Assembly (NCBI GenBank): GCA_019348365.1
Contig: JAHWJO010000084.1
Location: forward strand, 1 to 11,859
DNA length: 11,859 nt
Direction: 5' to 3'
Source of the DNA: Armatimonadota bacterium
GTDB lineage: Bacteria > Armatimonadota > DTGP01 > JAHWJO01
Position 1 is the first letter of the stretch. Each line of letters begins with the position of its first letter. The notes under the pieces are model-generated. The model saw only the letters and a program-made list of their open reading frames with translations. It had not been told where the DNA came from and did no database searches. Shown in pieces: positions 1-6,361 of this stretch. The translations under genes were made by a program, and so were the position numbers.

Positions 1-467
1 AGATGCCCGCCTGGGACGACTCTCAAGCGGCCACGATCAACGGCGTCTACGATACGGTGATCTACCAGTACGTGCAGACGCAGACCGGGTCGGGCGGCTC
101 GATCCACCAGTGCTACAACGTCCGCCGGATCGTCTCGCCGGGATCGGGGAGCGCCCGGAACACGGAGGACCGGTGGCTCCTGCCCTACGACCCGAACCGG
201 GATGCGGTGGATTTCTCCGTGCGCCGGTCCGAGCCGTCCGCGGAGTACACCACGGGGAATAACAGCAGAGTGTTCCGTTACTACGTTCAGCAGAAGGACG
301 CCAGTGGGAATGCGACGGGACAGACTCTCGAGCGGACCACCGAATCCTGGACGAACGTGGTGATGGTGGACACGAAGTTCATCGTCGTTAAAACCCACCA
401 TAACACGACGATCAAAGCGGATGCGTCTTCCCGCTCGCGATTGCGTAACTGGATTCCCCCCTCGTAG
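1..467 (+). CDS. C-terminal part of a probable minor pseudopilin (5' truncated)
   Basis: The reading frame is open from the left edge (first full codon at 3) and ends at a TAG at 465-467, leaving about 154 residues of an unfinished protein. I recognise no catalytic motif. The visible part is polar and Tyr/Thr/Ser/Asn-rich, and it ends in a hydrophobic strand (VVMVDTKFIVVKT) followed by a basic tail with an R-L-R-N motif near the C-terminus. PilW/GspJ-like minor pseudopilins often end with a similar arrangement. The next gene, 46 nt downstream, is an unambiguous prepilin, and minor pseudopilin genes commonly sit beside each other, so I infer a second pilin-type subunit exported and assembled at the inner membrane. 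The diagnostic N-terminal class III signal peptide lies outside the window, so this remains a guess from context. The Met at 3 is probably internal rather than the start. Confidence 0.5.
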   Translation, partial: MPAWDDSQAATINGVYDTVIYQYVQTQTGSGGSIHQCYNVRRIVSPGSGSARNTEDRWLLPYDPNRDAVDFSVRRSEPSAEYTTGNNSRVFRYYVQQKDASGNATGQTLERTTESWTNVVMVDTKFIVVKTHHNTTIKADASSRSRLRNWIPPS

Positions 468-513
468 CGATCCTATCGATCCCATCCCGAGACGGCAGAG
501 CGCCGGAGGCGAT

Positions 514-1002
514 ATGAAACGGCACGAAAACAATAAAAGGAACGACGGCTTCACGCTGATCGAGTTGTTGATCGTCATCGCGATCATCGCGATCCTGGCG
601 GCGCTGGCGTTGCCGAACATGATGAGCAGCCGCAAGGCGGCGCAGGAGACGAACGCCATCGCGGTGATGCGGGAGGTCGTCAGCGCCCAGGAGATTTTCC
701 TCATGCGCCGGCTGGCGGGGAGCGAACGCTACGGCACGGTCGCGGAGCTGGGGAATACGCCGGTCGGGAATTACAAGCTGTTGAGCTGGCCGGATCCCGC
801 CACTCCCGGCTTGCGGCGGGGGTACCAATTCGTAGATCTTGAAACCCCCACCGCCACGACATGGTGCATCGCGGCGCGACCGGAAGTGCCGGGAAAGAGC
901 GGCGACCGTTACTTCGCCTCGACGGAGAACGGCCACATCCGGCAAGGCTCCACCGACCCGCAGAGCCGAGCGGATGTCACGACGATGTCCATGGCGCTCT
1001 GA
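514..1002 (+). CDS. Type IV pilin / type II secretion pseudopilin, GspG/PilA-like
   Basis: This 162-residue prepilin has a 12-residue basic leader followed by the canonical class III cleavage site. The prepilin peptidase should cut after Gly12, before Phe13, leaving FTLIE with the conserved Glu at mature position 5. A continuous hydrophobic helix (residues about 15-35, ending in LPNM) anchors the subunit and forms the filament core. The rest is a small globular domain of about 125 residues, with a 'YFASTENGHIR' segment near the end resembling the C-terminal loop of PulG/PilA-type pilins. It would be processed at the inner membrane by PilD-type peptidase. The frame stays open to 421, but ATG 514 is preferred because GGAGG at 505-509 lies 4 nt before it and it gives a normal leader. 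Whether it serves a type IV pilus, type II secretion or competence cannot be told here. An intrinsic terminator follows, so it closes its operon. Confidence 0.92.
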   Translation: MKRHENNKRNDGFTLIELLIVIAIIAILAALALPNMMSSRKAAQETNAIAVMREVVSAQEIFLMRRLAGSERYGTVAELGNTPVGNYKLLSWPDPATPGLRRGYQFVDLETPTATTWCIAARPEVPGKSGDRYFASTENGHIRQGSTDPQSRADVTTMSMAL

Positions 1003-1047
1003 GGGAAGGCTCCTTCCGATCCTCCTTTCCATGGCGATCCGTACTCA

Positions 1048-1087
1048 AGCCCCCGGCATCAGACGAGGGATGCCGGGGGCTCTTTTC
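1048..1087 (+). terminator. Strong rho-independent terminator after the pseudopilin gene
   Basis: A perfect 12-bp GC-rich inverted repeat, GCCCCCGGCATC (1049-1060) and GATGCCGGGGGC (1069-1080), encloses an 8-nt loop. An A-T closing pair (1048/1081) extends it, and a U-rich tail (TCTTTTC) follows at once. It lies 46 nt after the pseudopilin stop codon, with no other candidate nearby, so it should end the pilin transcript. Confidence 0.92.
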
Positions 1088-1323
1088 AGGGAGGAGGCCA
1101 ACGCACTTCTCACCGGGAGAGGCAATAGCGGGGAAGGGGAACGTTACCACCGCCCGGACGCGCGGACCTGTTGTTTCCCGGCCTTCTCTCCGATAATGGG
1201 GCAGTAAGACTCCGGTCGGTCGCAGGGATCGCCGGGAGGATCAACGGCCCGGAGCCAGCCTCCTCCCCCGATACCGCTCCCTGGAGAGTAGATCATACTG
1301 CCTTTGGTTAGGGGGTGAAACCG
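1088..1323 (+). other. Gene-free stretch between terminator and small membrane gene
   Basis: This is part of a 321-nt gap (1003-1323) with no credible gene; short open frames crossing it have no ribosome site or recognisable product. It holds a candidate sigma-70-type promoter (1171-1197), and 3' of that a leader of about 120 nt. Part of the leader can fold: GGAGG at about 1234-1238 can pair with CCTCC near 1259-1263, around an inner GGC-CCGGA-GCC hairpin. I see no match to a riboswitch family I know. Confidence 0.5.
1171..1197 (+). promoter_or_regulatory. Candidate promoter for the small membrane protein/DUF2752 pair
   Basis: TTGTTT (1171-1176) and GATAAT (1192-1197) resemble -35 and -10 boxes. 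The -10 matches the consensus at five of six positions, but the 15-bp spacer is short. It lies after the pilin terminator and before the next two genes, where a promoter is needed. Assigned by eye only. Confidence 0.35.
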
Positions 1324-1566
1324 GTGTTTGCTGCCTTAGGATGGATCTTCCAGATTATCGCGCTGGTGCTTTTCCTCATCATCGTCATCGATGCGTTCAA
1401 GAACGAGATCTGGAAAGGGATCCTCGCGTTCTTCTGCTGTTTCTACACGCTGTACTACGGATTGACGGAGTATGAGAGCGAGAAGAAAACGCTGATCGTC
1501 GGAGGATGGATCGCGAGCGTGATCCTCAGCGGGATTTTCCAGGTGATGGCGCGGGGCGGGTCGTAA
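1324..1566 (+). CDS. Small hydrophobic membrane protein, about 80 residues
   Basis: The product is strongly hydrophobic with three likely membrane segments: residues about 2-24, about 30-46 (with a Cys-Cys pair and Tyr-rich end) and about 56-74. A short charged loop (EYESEKK) separates the last two. I recognise no named family. Two GTG starts are possible. GTG 1324 is chosen because TAGGGGGTGA (1309-1318) matches the extended Shine-Dalgarno consensus AAGGAGGTGA at eight of ten positions and ends 5 nt before it. The upstream GTG at 1315 lies inside that motif and has no ribosome site of its own; using it would add three residues. The gene is followed 49 nt later by the DUF2752 membrane gene on the same strand, so the two are probably co-transcribed. 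Function unknown; the sequence suggests only an integral membrane protein. Confidence 0.75.
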   Translation: MFAALGWIFQIIALVLFLIIVIDAFKNEIWKGILAFFCCFYTLYYGLTEYESEKKTLIVGGWIASVILSGIFQVMARGGS

Positions 1567-1615
1567 TCCTGCGTCCGACTGGCCCGCAGCAATCGATCAC
1601 AGGAAAGGGGGAGGG

Positions 1616-2032
1616 ATGAACGGCACGCTGCCGAAGCCTTCCGTTCTGGGGGGGGCTGCCATCATCGGGCTGGGAGGATCGTATCTCCTCTCGCGCATCG
1701 GCCTGTACGGCCCTCCCTGTCCCTCCCGGCTCCTGTTGCATCTCCCGTGTCCGGGATGCGGCCTCACGCGAAGCTGGGTCGCTCTCTGGCACGGCGATCT
1801 CCTCGCCTCCTTTCGCTACCACCCACTGGGGATGGCGTTGTTTCTTCTCTGCCTGTTGTTCCTCTTCGCCCCGCTCTCTTACCGTTCCCCGCGATTCAGA
1901 TTCGGCGACCCGCCGTTCTACGCCTTCCTCTTTCGTCCCGGCGTGTTGAAGGGATTTTCCGTCCTCTTCTTCGGGATCTGGCTCCTCCGTCTCGGGCTGA
2001 CGTTCTCCCCGTCTCGCTTCTTCCTCTGGTAA
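1616..2032 (+). CDS. DUF2752 family membrane protein
   Basis: This 138-residue protein carries the hallmark of the DUF2752 family: a CPGCGLTR motif (residues 45-52) after a first hydrophobic helix (about 9-28), then an 'F..HP' element (66-70) entering a second long hydrophobic helix (about 72-88), and a third near 110-130. The family is widespread in bacteria as small integral membrane proteins of unknown function; the paired cysteines suggest metal or redox chemistry, but this is unproven. A purine-rich run (AGGAAAGG at 1601-1608 and GGGGGAGGG just before the ATG) serves as ribosome site. It follows the small membrane gene on the same strand and is the last gene before a convergent gene. Family assignment is confident; role is not known. 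Confidence 0.85.
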   Translation: MNGTLPKPSVLGGAAIIGLGGSYLLSRIGLYGPPCPSRLLLHLPCPGCGLTRSWVALWHGDLLASFRYHPLGMALFLLCLLFLFAPLSYRSPRFRFGDPPFYAFLFRPGVLKGFSVLFFGIWLLRLGLTFSPSRFFLW

Positions 2033-2063
2033 CTTTTCTCGGGGGTAGCTTCTATTCCGGCCC

Positions 2064-2091
2064 GATTCCCGTACCCCAGAGGGGTGGAATC
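2064..2091. terminator. Hairpin between convergent genes, possible terminator without U-tract
   Basis: GATTCC (2064-2069) pairs with GGAATC (2086-2091) and ACCCC (2073-2077) with GGGGT (2081-2085), giving an 11-bp stem with a 3-nt bulge (2070-2072) and an AGA loop. It lies between the DUF2752 stop and the convergent dehydrogenase stop, where termination is expected from both sides, but neither strand has a T-run after it. The rest of 2033-2170 shows nothing else clear. Confidence 0.3.
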
Positions 2092-2170
2092 TCCTCCCCG
2101 GAGTTCTCCCCGGTTCTCACCCGGCGTTCCTGATGGCGCGCGAATCGCGATCTCCCCCCAGATTGCACCG

Positions 2171-3283
2171 TCAGATGAACTCGCCCCGCGTATCGTAGAA
2201 AGACGGCTCGACCTCGTGCCATGGGGTGAAGGTCGTCGTCAATTCCTGCGCCTCGCCCGTCTCCGCCGCCCGGTAGCCCTTGAACAGGATCTCGTGGACG
2301 TGAAGCTGGAGGGTCCCCGAAGGGTAGGGGGGGCGGTTCTCCCGGATCGACGCCGCGAAATGCTCGATCATGCTCTCGTTGGGCGCGTCCGGGGAGACGG
2401 GGACGCGGTAGCAGTCCCTGAACCCCTGCCATTCGACCGGTTCCGCACCGGGGATCGGCCCCTCCGGGGAGTGGACCACGATGCCGCTCCCGCTCATCCA
2501 GAGCGTCCCCTTCCGCCCGTACACCGCCGTGTCGTTCCGCGCGAACGACGTGCCCCAGAGGCTCCGGATCACCGCCTGCTGCCCCGTCTCCCATTCCACG
2601 AGAAGCGTCACGTTGTCGTCCACATCCGACTCCACCCGCTTCCCCCCGCCGACGATCCGGTGGGGGATCAGCGTGTTCACGAACCCCGTCACCCGTTTCG
2701 CGGGGCCGAGAAGCGAGATGAGGCGGCTCGTGGGGTAGACCATGCAGTCGAGCATCGCGCCGCCATGCGCCACCGAGCGGTCGTAGTACCAGTTGTCGCG
2801 GGGCGGGCCGGGGATGAGCAGGACGGCCTCCGCGCCGGTGAACTTTCCCAGCGTCGATTCGTTCAGGTACTCCAGCGCGGTGAGGAACGCGGGGGTGTGA
2901 TCGAAGGGGAGCTGCATGAAGACGAGGCCGTTCTCCCGCGCCAGCCGCTCCATCTCGATGCAGTCGTCGAGGGAGGTCGCCATCGGCTTCTCGTTGAGGA
3001 CGTGGATGCCCCGCCGGAGCGCCGCCTGGACGGGGGCCGCGTGGAGCGAGTGCGGCGTGGTGACGACGACCCCGTCGGGCTTCACCTCGTCCATCATCCG
3101 CTCGTAGTCGTCGTACCAGCGGTCCACGCCGTGCTCGCGGCCCTTCCGCTCGGCGGAGTCGAGGTGACGCGCGCAGGTGGCAACGAATTGAACGTCATCC
3201 AGGGCTTCCGCCTGCTTGAAGAACCGCTCGGAGATGTCGCCGCAGCCGATCATCGCCAATTGAAGAGAGTTCTGATCCGTCAT
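2171..3283 (-). CDS. Gfo/Idh/MocA family NAD(P)-dependent oxidoreductase
   Basis: This 370-residue protein has the family's usual length and order. The N-terminal Rossmann fold carries GCGDIS (residues 13-18), where the dinucleotide binds. The EKP motif follows at residues 98-100; its Lys is the usual catalytic or substrate-contacting residue. The C-terminal alpha/beta domain carries GGAMLDCMVYPTS (174-186), with the Asp and Tyr typical of the branch that has Tyr where others have His. Members oxidise or reduce sugars, inositols and related cyclic polyols; the substrate cannot be read from this sequence. The frame stays open upstream to 3460, but ATG at 3283 is chosen because the Rossmann strand begins ten residues later and a purine-rich AGGAAGGTGG lies 9 nt upstream. 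It is divergent from the ECF sigma gene, with a 179-nt shared upstream region. It has no same-strand partner here and no signal peptide, so it is probably cytoplasmic. Confidence 0.9.
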   Translation of the reverse strand: MTDQNSLQLAMIGCGDISERFFKQAEALDDVQFVATCARHLDSAERKGREHGVDRWYDDYERMMDEVKPDGVVVTTPHSLHAAPVQAALRRGIHVLNEKPMATSLDDCIEMERLARENGLVFMQLPFDHTPAFLTALEYLNESTLGKFTGAEAVLLIPGPPRDNWYYDRSVAHGGAMLDCMVYPTSRLISLLGPAKRVTGFVNTLIPHRIVGGGKRVESDVDDNVTLLVEWETGQQAVIRSLWGTSFARNDTAVYGRKGTLWMSGSGIVVHSPEGPIPGAEPVEWQGFRDCYRVPVSPDAPNESMIEHFAASIRENRPPYPSGTLQLHVHEILFKGYRAAETGEAQELTTTFTPWHEVEPSFYDTRGEFI

Positions 3284-3406
3284 CCCGATCTTCCACCTTC
3301 CTGATCCTGGAGTAAATTCAAAGGCGACTGTCTCTGCCTGTCCCTCTATTCTTCTGCCTTCTATGTACGGAACCCCTCCCGATCCCGTTCTGTTTCCCTT
3401 TCGCTT

Positions 3407-3436
3407 TGTAACGTTTTCAGGTCTCCGGTCGTATAA
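3407..3436 (+). promoter_or_regulatory. Candidate ECF-type (autoregulatory) promoter of the sigma factor operon
   Basis: TGTAAC (3407-3412) and CGTATAA (3430-3436) are separated by 17 nt. This resembles ECF promoters with an AAC -35 core and a CGTA -10, such as Bacillus subtilis SigW promoters (TGAAAC, 16-nt spacer, CGTA), with one base and one spacer position different. The predicted start near 3443 gives a leader of about 20 nt to the sigma ATG. ECF sigma genes are often autoregulated. Motif reading by eye; no other copy was available to compare. Confidence 0.35.
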
Positions 3437-3462
3437 AGGGTGAAAGGGACAGCAGACCACCC

Positions 3463-4050
3463 ATGGAACCTTCCGATGAGAGCTTGATGGAGCGGGTGCA
3501 ACGGGGAGACCTGAAGGCGTTCGAGACCCTCTTTGACCGTCACCAGCCCCGGCTGTACGCCTTCCTCCATCGGTTCACCGGATGCGCCTTTCTCGCGGAA
3601 GACCTGACGCAAGACGTGTTCTATAAAATCTGGATGCAGAGTCGGACCTTCCACTGCAGCAGCTCGTTCGTGACCTGGTCGTACGCCATCGCCAAAAACA
3701 CCGCGATGGATGCCCGAAAACGCCTTCGCCGGGAAACCCGTTTCTCGGAGATGGCGGTCGGGCGAGGCGCAGCCGGGGATGAGTGCATCCCGGATCCCGT
3801 CAGGAGGGATCTGGATGAGACGGTCGCGCTGCGGGAGACGGTCCGTTCCGCCCTGCTGTCATTGCCGGAGAATCAACGTATGGCGGTCGTGTTGAGGGAA
3901 TATGAGGGCCGGTCCGCGCGCGAGATCGGGGCAATCCTGGGGTGTTCCGAAAACAATGCGCGGATTCTGGCCCATCGGGGTCGCCGGGCGCTCCGCGAGA
4001 TGCTGAAGGTCTGGATAGATGCAGGGGGAGAACCATGCGAAGAGAAATGA
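3463..4050 (+). CDS. ECF subfamily RNA polymerase sigma factor
   Basis: This 195-residue protein has the two conserved ECF domains and nothing else. Sigma region 2 (residues about 21-92) includes the AEDLTQDVFYKIW stretch of region 2.2 that contacts the polymerase clamp, and the following WSYAIAKNTAMDARKR segment that melts and reads the -10 element. After a linker of about 40 residues, region 4 (about 131-182) begins 'LLSLPENQRMAVVLREYEG' and has a helix-turn-helix (SAREIGAILGCSENNARILAHRGRRAL) that reads the -35. ATG 3463 is kept because it gives a standard N-terminus, although the ribosome site is weak (AAAGGGA at 3443-3449, 13 nt away), as expected for a gene read from a very short leader. 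The anti-sigma gene overlaps its last 16 nt, a typical translationally coupled pair. The regulon is unknown; the gene's own promoter region is the first candidate target. Confidence 0.93.
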   Translation: MEPSDESLMERVQRGDLKAFETLFDRHQPRLYAFLHRFTGCAFLAEDLTQDVFYKIWMQSRTFHCSSSFVTWSYAIAKNTAMDARKRLRRETRFSEMAVGRGAAGDECIPDPVRRDLDETVALRETVRSALLSLPENQRMAVVLREYEGRSAREIGAILGCSENNARILAHRGRRALREMLKVWIDAGGEPCEEK

Positions 4051-5630
4051 TCTGCCCCCGTCTGGAGGAAGTGCGGGAGACATGGCAGAAGACGCCCGAT
4101 GGGGGGGGAGCCGGGGATCTCTGCGAACACCTCGCCGCCTGCCGCCCCTGCCGGGAGGAGTGGGAATCGCTTCAGGAATTCTCAGCCCTCCTCCGCCGGG
4201 GAGACGTTGCAGCACCCCTATCTGAGGAACGGCGATTGCGGATGAAAGCCAATATCCTCCGCCGTTGCGCCGATTCTGCGGCGGCCCCCCCGGAGAATCG
4301 CCCCGTCACTTTGGGCCGCCCGCTCGCGATCCCCTCTCCGTGGAACCCGCGCGTGCGGTGGGCGACGGGGCTGATGCTGGCGGCGCTGCTAGGCGGGGGA
4401 GCAGGTTACTGGGCATCCCTCCGGCAGCCGGAAACCTTTTCCCCGCCGGGGACTCTCTCCGGCGAGAACCCTTTAATAGCGACCGAGTCTCCGGCGATAG
4501 AGTTTGACCCCCGGCCCGTTCGACAGGTGCTGTGGGTGAACCGCGAGCCGCAGTCGGACACGGTTGGGCCGGTCCGCCTGGATATCACCGAAGTACAAGT
4601 GACTCGCATGATGCCGCCCACGATGGATCCGGTCACCCTTGCGCGGATATTGAAACAGGGGAAGCGTCGCTCTCCAGAAGAGCAAGCCATGTTGGAGCAG
4701 TTGATCGCGATGGAGAAGCGATTGGACAGCGTCCGAAGAAGTGGAAGCCCGAAATCGGAGTCGACGGAGCGGTATTTGGACGAGAAGATCACCAGCCTGA
4801 GCAAGCATCTGGTCGAATTGAGACGGAGGCGGGAACGAACGACTCCCCGGCCGACGCCCCAGGAGATCGAAGCGGCGAAAAAGAAGCTGGCCGCGATGCC
4901 TCCCCCGGATCCCACCTCCGATACGCTGGTCGTGAAAGGTCACTTGTATGCCGTCGGGGAGGGTCCCGTTTATGCCTTAAGCCCGTTCTTCAGCCGATCC
5001 CCCACACCGCCGGAAGGGAAGTTGGCCTATGGGACCGGTTTTTATCGCCTCACATCTCGGGGGGCGAAGTTTAAACATGTTTTCGCGACGCCGCCGGTCA
5101 CGAACGAGAGGAAACCGCTCCAACTCTACGCTCACCTTCCGGTCGCCCGCGAGCTTCCGTTTCAGCAGGTACGGTTCCGGTTGAAAGACCAACCCAGGGG
5201 GATGTCCGCCACCCCGGATGTTTTATCTAATGGCGGCGACTACCCGTGGAAGATCCGGTTCGTGTCAGGGACCTTCACCCAACAAATGACCATCCATAAA
5301 GAACGTTTCAAAGACGTGCGGCATGTCCGGCTCAATGTGGTCGAGAAGACCGATGCCCCGGCCGATTCCAATCGCGGCATGCCGGTGAGGTTGTTCTCGG
5401 CATTCCACATCACGCCACCTTGGAGATTGAGGACGATGAGACACGCGCCTCATCCGCAGGAAGGCTGGCAATCGGTGAATTACGACATCATTTTCACCGG
5501 CGTAAAGAAGGGCGACCCGATTCCTCCTCTGGAGATCCGTTACGTCCCTGCTCGCCAGCTCCGGGATCTGATGAAGCCGGTCACGGCGGAGCTGACGATC
5601 CCCCTGATGAAGCCTCAGAAGAAAGGTTGA
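4035..5630 (+). CDS. Zinc-finger (ZAS/zf-HC2) membrane anti-sigma factor with large exported domain
   Basis: The 531-residue product should bind and hold the sigma factor encoded just upstream. The cytoplasmic N-terminus has a zinc-finger anti-sigma motif, Cys7 then His32-x3-Cys36-x2-Cys39 (HLAACRPC). One transmembrane helix follows (about 106-128). The remaining 400 residues should lie outside the cytoplasmic membrane. They contain a charged helical stretch with coiled-coil character (about 200-288) and a probably beta-rich C-terminal part (about 295-531) that I cannot assign to any family. Most ZAS proteins are much shorter, so this exported part is the likely signal-sensing element. ATG 4035 overlaps the sigma gene by 16 nt and has GGGGGAG at 4024-4030; ATG 4047, which forms an ATGA overlap with the sigma stop, lacks a well-placed site and would drop four residues. 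The frame stays open upstream to 3942, inside the sigma gene. Role from motif and gene order is good; ligand or stress is unknown. Confidence 0.88.
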   Translation: MRREMICPRLEEVRETWQKTPDGGGAGDLCEHLAACRPCREEWESLQEFSALLRRGDVAAPLSEERRLRMKANILRRCADSAAAPPENRPVTLGRPLAIPSPWNPRVRWATGLMLAALLGGGAGYWASLRQPETFSPPGTLSGENPLIATESPAIEFDPRPVRQVLWVNREPQSDTVGPVRLDITEVQVTRMMPPTMDPVTLARILKQGKRRSPEEQAMLEQLIAMEKRLDSVRRSGSPKSESTERYLDEKITSLSKHLVELRRRRERTTPRPTPQEIEAAKKKLAAMPPPDPTSDTLVVKGHLYAVGEGPVYALSPFFSRSPTPPEGKLAYGTGFYRLTSRGAKFKHVFATPPVTNERKPLQLYAHLPVARELPFQQVRFRLKDQPRGMSATPDVLSNGGDYPWKIRFVSGTFTQQMTIHKERFKDVRHVRLNVVEKTDAPADSNRGMPVRLFSAFHITPPWRLRTMRHAPHPQEGWQSVNYDIIFTGVKKGDPIPPLEIRYVPARQLRDLMKPVTAELTIPLMKPQKKG

Positions 5631-5648
5631 GGGGAGGCGAACTCATCA

Positions 5649-5676
5649 GGTGTTGGGTGTCGGGTATCGGGTGCTG
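5649..5676 (+). repeat. Four tandem degenerate heptamers between convergent genes
   Basis: Four consecutive 7-nt units, GGTGTTG, GGTGTCG, GGTATCG and GGTGCTG, run without interruption in the 106-nt gap between the anti-sigma stop and the toxin stop. Unit length is exact while bases vary, which looks like a decayed microsatellite. A short hairpin (CCTTT/AAAGG with ATG loop, 5692-5704) follows; it lacks a U-tract. Confidence 0.7.
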
Positions 5677-5736
5677 GATCGTAGGGCGCTACCTTTATGA
5701 AAGGACGGAGGTCAGGTGGCGGGGGAGCGTTGATCG

Positions 5737-6033
5737 TCAATGATGATAGCGGGCTTGGAGGAAATCGATCCGACCCGCGCTCATCAGATAGACGATCCGG
5801 TGTTCCTGGGTCAGCCGTCGGGACCATGTGTTGGGGGCGAGATACTTCAACGGTTCGGGCTTGCCCAGGCCGGTGAAGGGATCGCGCAGGATCGCCTCGA
5901 TCAGATCGAACGCGCGGAGGGCGGTCTTCCGGTCCGTCTCCACCCAATATCGCAGGTCTTCCAAAAACTCCGGCTGGAATACCGCCACTCGGGTAGGTGT
6001 CGGCGCCGGAGTTTTCCTAGCGCTCTTCTTCAA
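5737..6033 (-). CDS. yoeB: YoeB/Txe family mRNA-interferase toxin
   Basis: The product resembles E. coli YoeB along its length: a 'YWVETD' segment, then GLGKPEPLK, WSRRLTQEHRIVY and a C-terminal RYHH. The known YoeB catalytic residues align with Glu60, Arg79 and His97 here. The final residue is His instead of the Tyr84 of E. coli. YoeB cuts mRNA in the ribosomal A site and is neutralised by its YefM antitoxin, whose gene precedes and overlaps this one. The start is uncertain. TTG 6033 has GAGG (6040-6043) 6 nt upstream, a 17-nt overlap with the antitoxin and a 98-residue product. GTG 5988 would give the canonical length (83 residues) but has no ribosome site. The frame also stays open to an ATG at 6123, which would overlap the antitoxin by about 107 nt. 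No key residue is missing, so it should be active. Confidence 0.88.
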   Translation of the reverse strand: MKKSARKTPAPTPTRVAVFQPEFLEDLRYWVETDRKTALRAFDLIEAILRDPFTGLGKPEPLKYLAPNTWSRRLTQEHRIVYLMSAGRIDFLQARYHH

Positions 6034-6304
6034 GCCCGACCTCAGCCCGGACCTCCTCCATCGTAGAGGGGGATTGAGTCCGCTCCTGCGCCCGTTCCAG
6101 CGCGGACAGGAGGCGTTCTGCATTTTTAGGCGAACGGAGAAGGTGGGCGGTTTCGAGCAGGCTGGAGAGCTCGTCCGCCGCGATCAGCGCGATGGGGTCG
6201 GCCCCCCGGCGGTGGATGATGACCGTCTCGCGGTTTTGCGTCGCCTCCTCGCAGAGCCGCGCCAGGTTCGCCCGCGCTCGGGTAAAGGTCGTTTCAATCG
6301 GCAT
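6017..6304 (-). CDS. yefM: YefM/Phd family antitoxin
   Basis: This 95-residue protein has the Phd/YefM fold signature: an N-terminal beta/alpha DNA-binding and dimerisation part (TFTRARANLARLCEEA, then TVIIHRRGADPIALIAADE) and the conserved LLETAHLLRSPKNAERLL block (residues 49-66) shared with E. coli YefM. The charged C-terminal tail would be the disordered segment that wraps the toxin. It should neutralise YoeB and repress its own operon. ATG 6304 is chosen because AGGAG (6312-6316) lies 7 nt upstream; ATG 6307, one codon earlier, has only 4 nt spacing. The toxin follows directly and overlaps. The pair lies 57 nt downstream of zwf on the same strand, so read-through from the gnd-zwf operon is possible. 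A TGTACA motif just upstream of the ribosome site supports the family assignment. Confidence 0.9.
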   Translation of the reverse strand: MPIETTFTRARANLARLCEEATQNRETVIIHRRGADPIALIAADELSSLLETAHLLRSPKNAERLLSALERAQERTQSPSTMEEVRAEVGLEEER

Positions 6305-6311
6305 CATCCAA

Positions 6312-6321
6312 CTCCTGTACA
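6312..6321 (-). promoter_or_regulatory. TGTACA operator-like motif overlapping the antitoxin ribosome site
   Basis: The palindrome TGTACA occupies 6316-6321 and abuts AGGAG (6312-6316 read on the minus strand). TGTACA is the core of the palindromes bound by the E. coli YefM-YoeB complex. Here only one core copy is visible, and its flanks are not symmetric. Its place just before the antitoxin start suits repression of the operon. No clear -35/-10 pair was found beside it. Confidence 0.5.
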
Positions 6322-6361
6322 ACCTATCCCTTGAGTGAGAGAGACTGAGGATGAGACGAAC

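Noticed and set aside
2084..3304. A 406-codon open frame on the plus strand opposite the dehydrogenase
   Set aside because: It is Arg/Asp/His/Val-rich antisense of a GC-rich gene, has no family motif, and the opposite strand clearly encodes Gfo/Idh/MocA.
3406..3437. Sigma-70 reading of the sigma gene promoter (TTGTAA with TATAAA)
   Set aside because: The spacer would be 20 nt, too long; the ECF-type reading of the same bases fits better.
5692..5704. CCTTT-ATG-AAAGG hairpin as a terminator
   Set aside because: Only 5 bp, AT-rich and without a U-tract on either strand.
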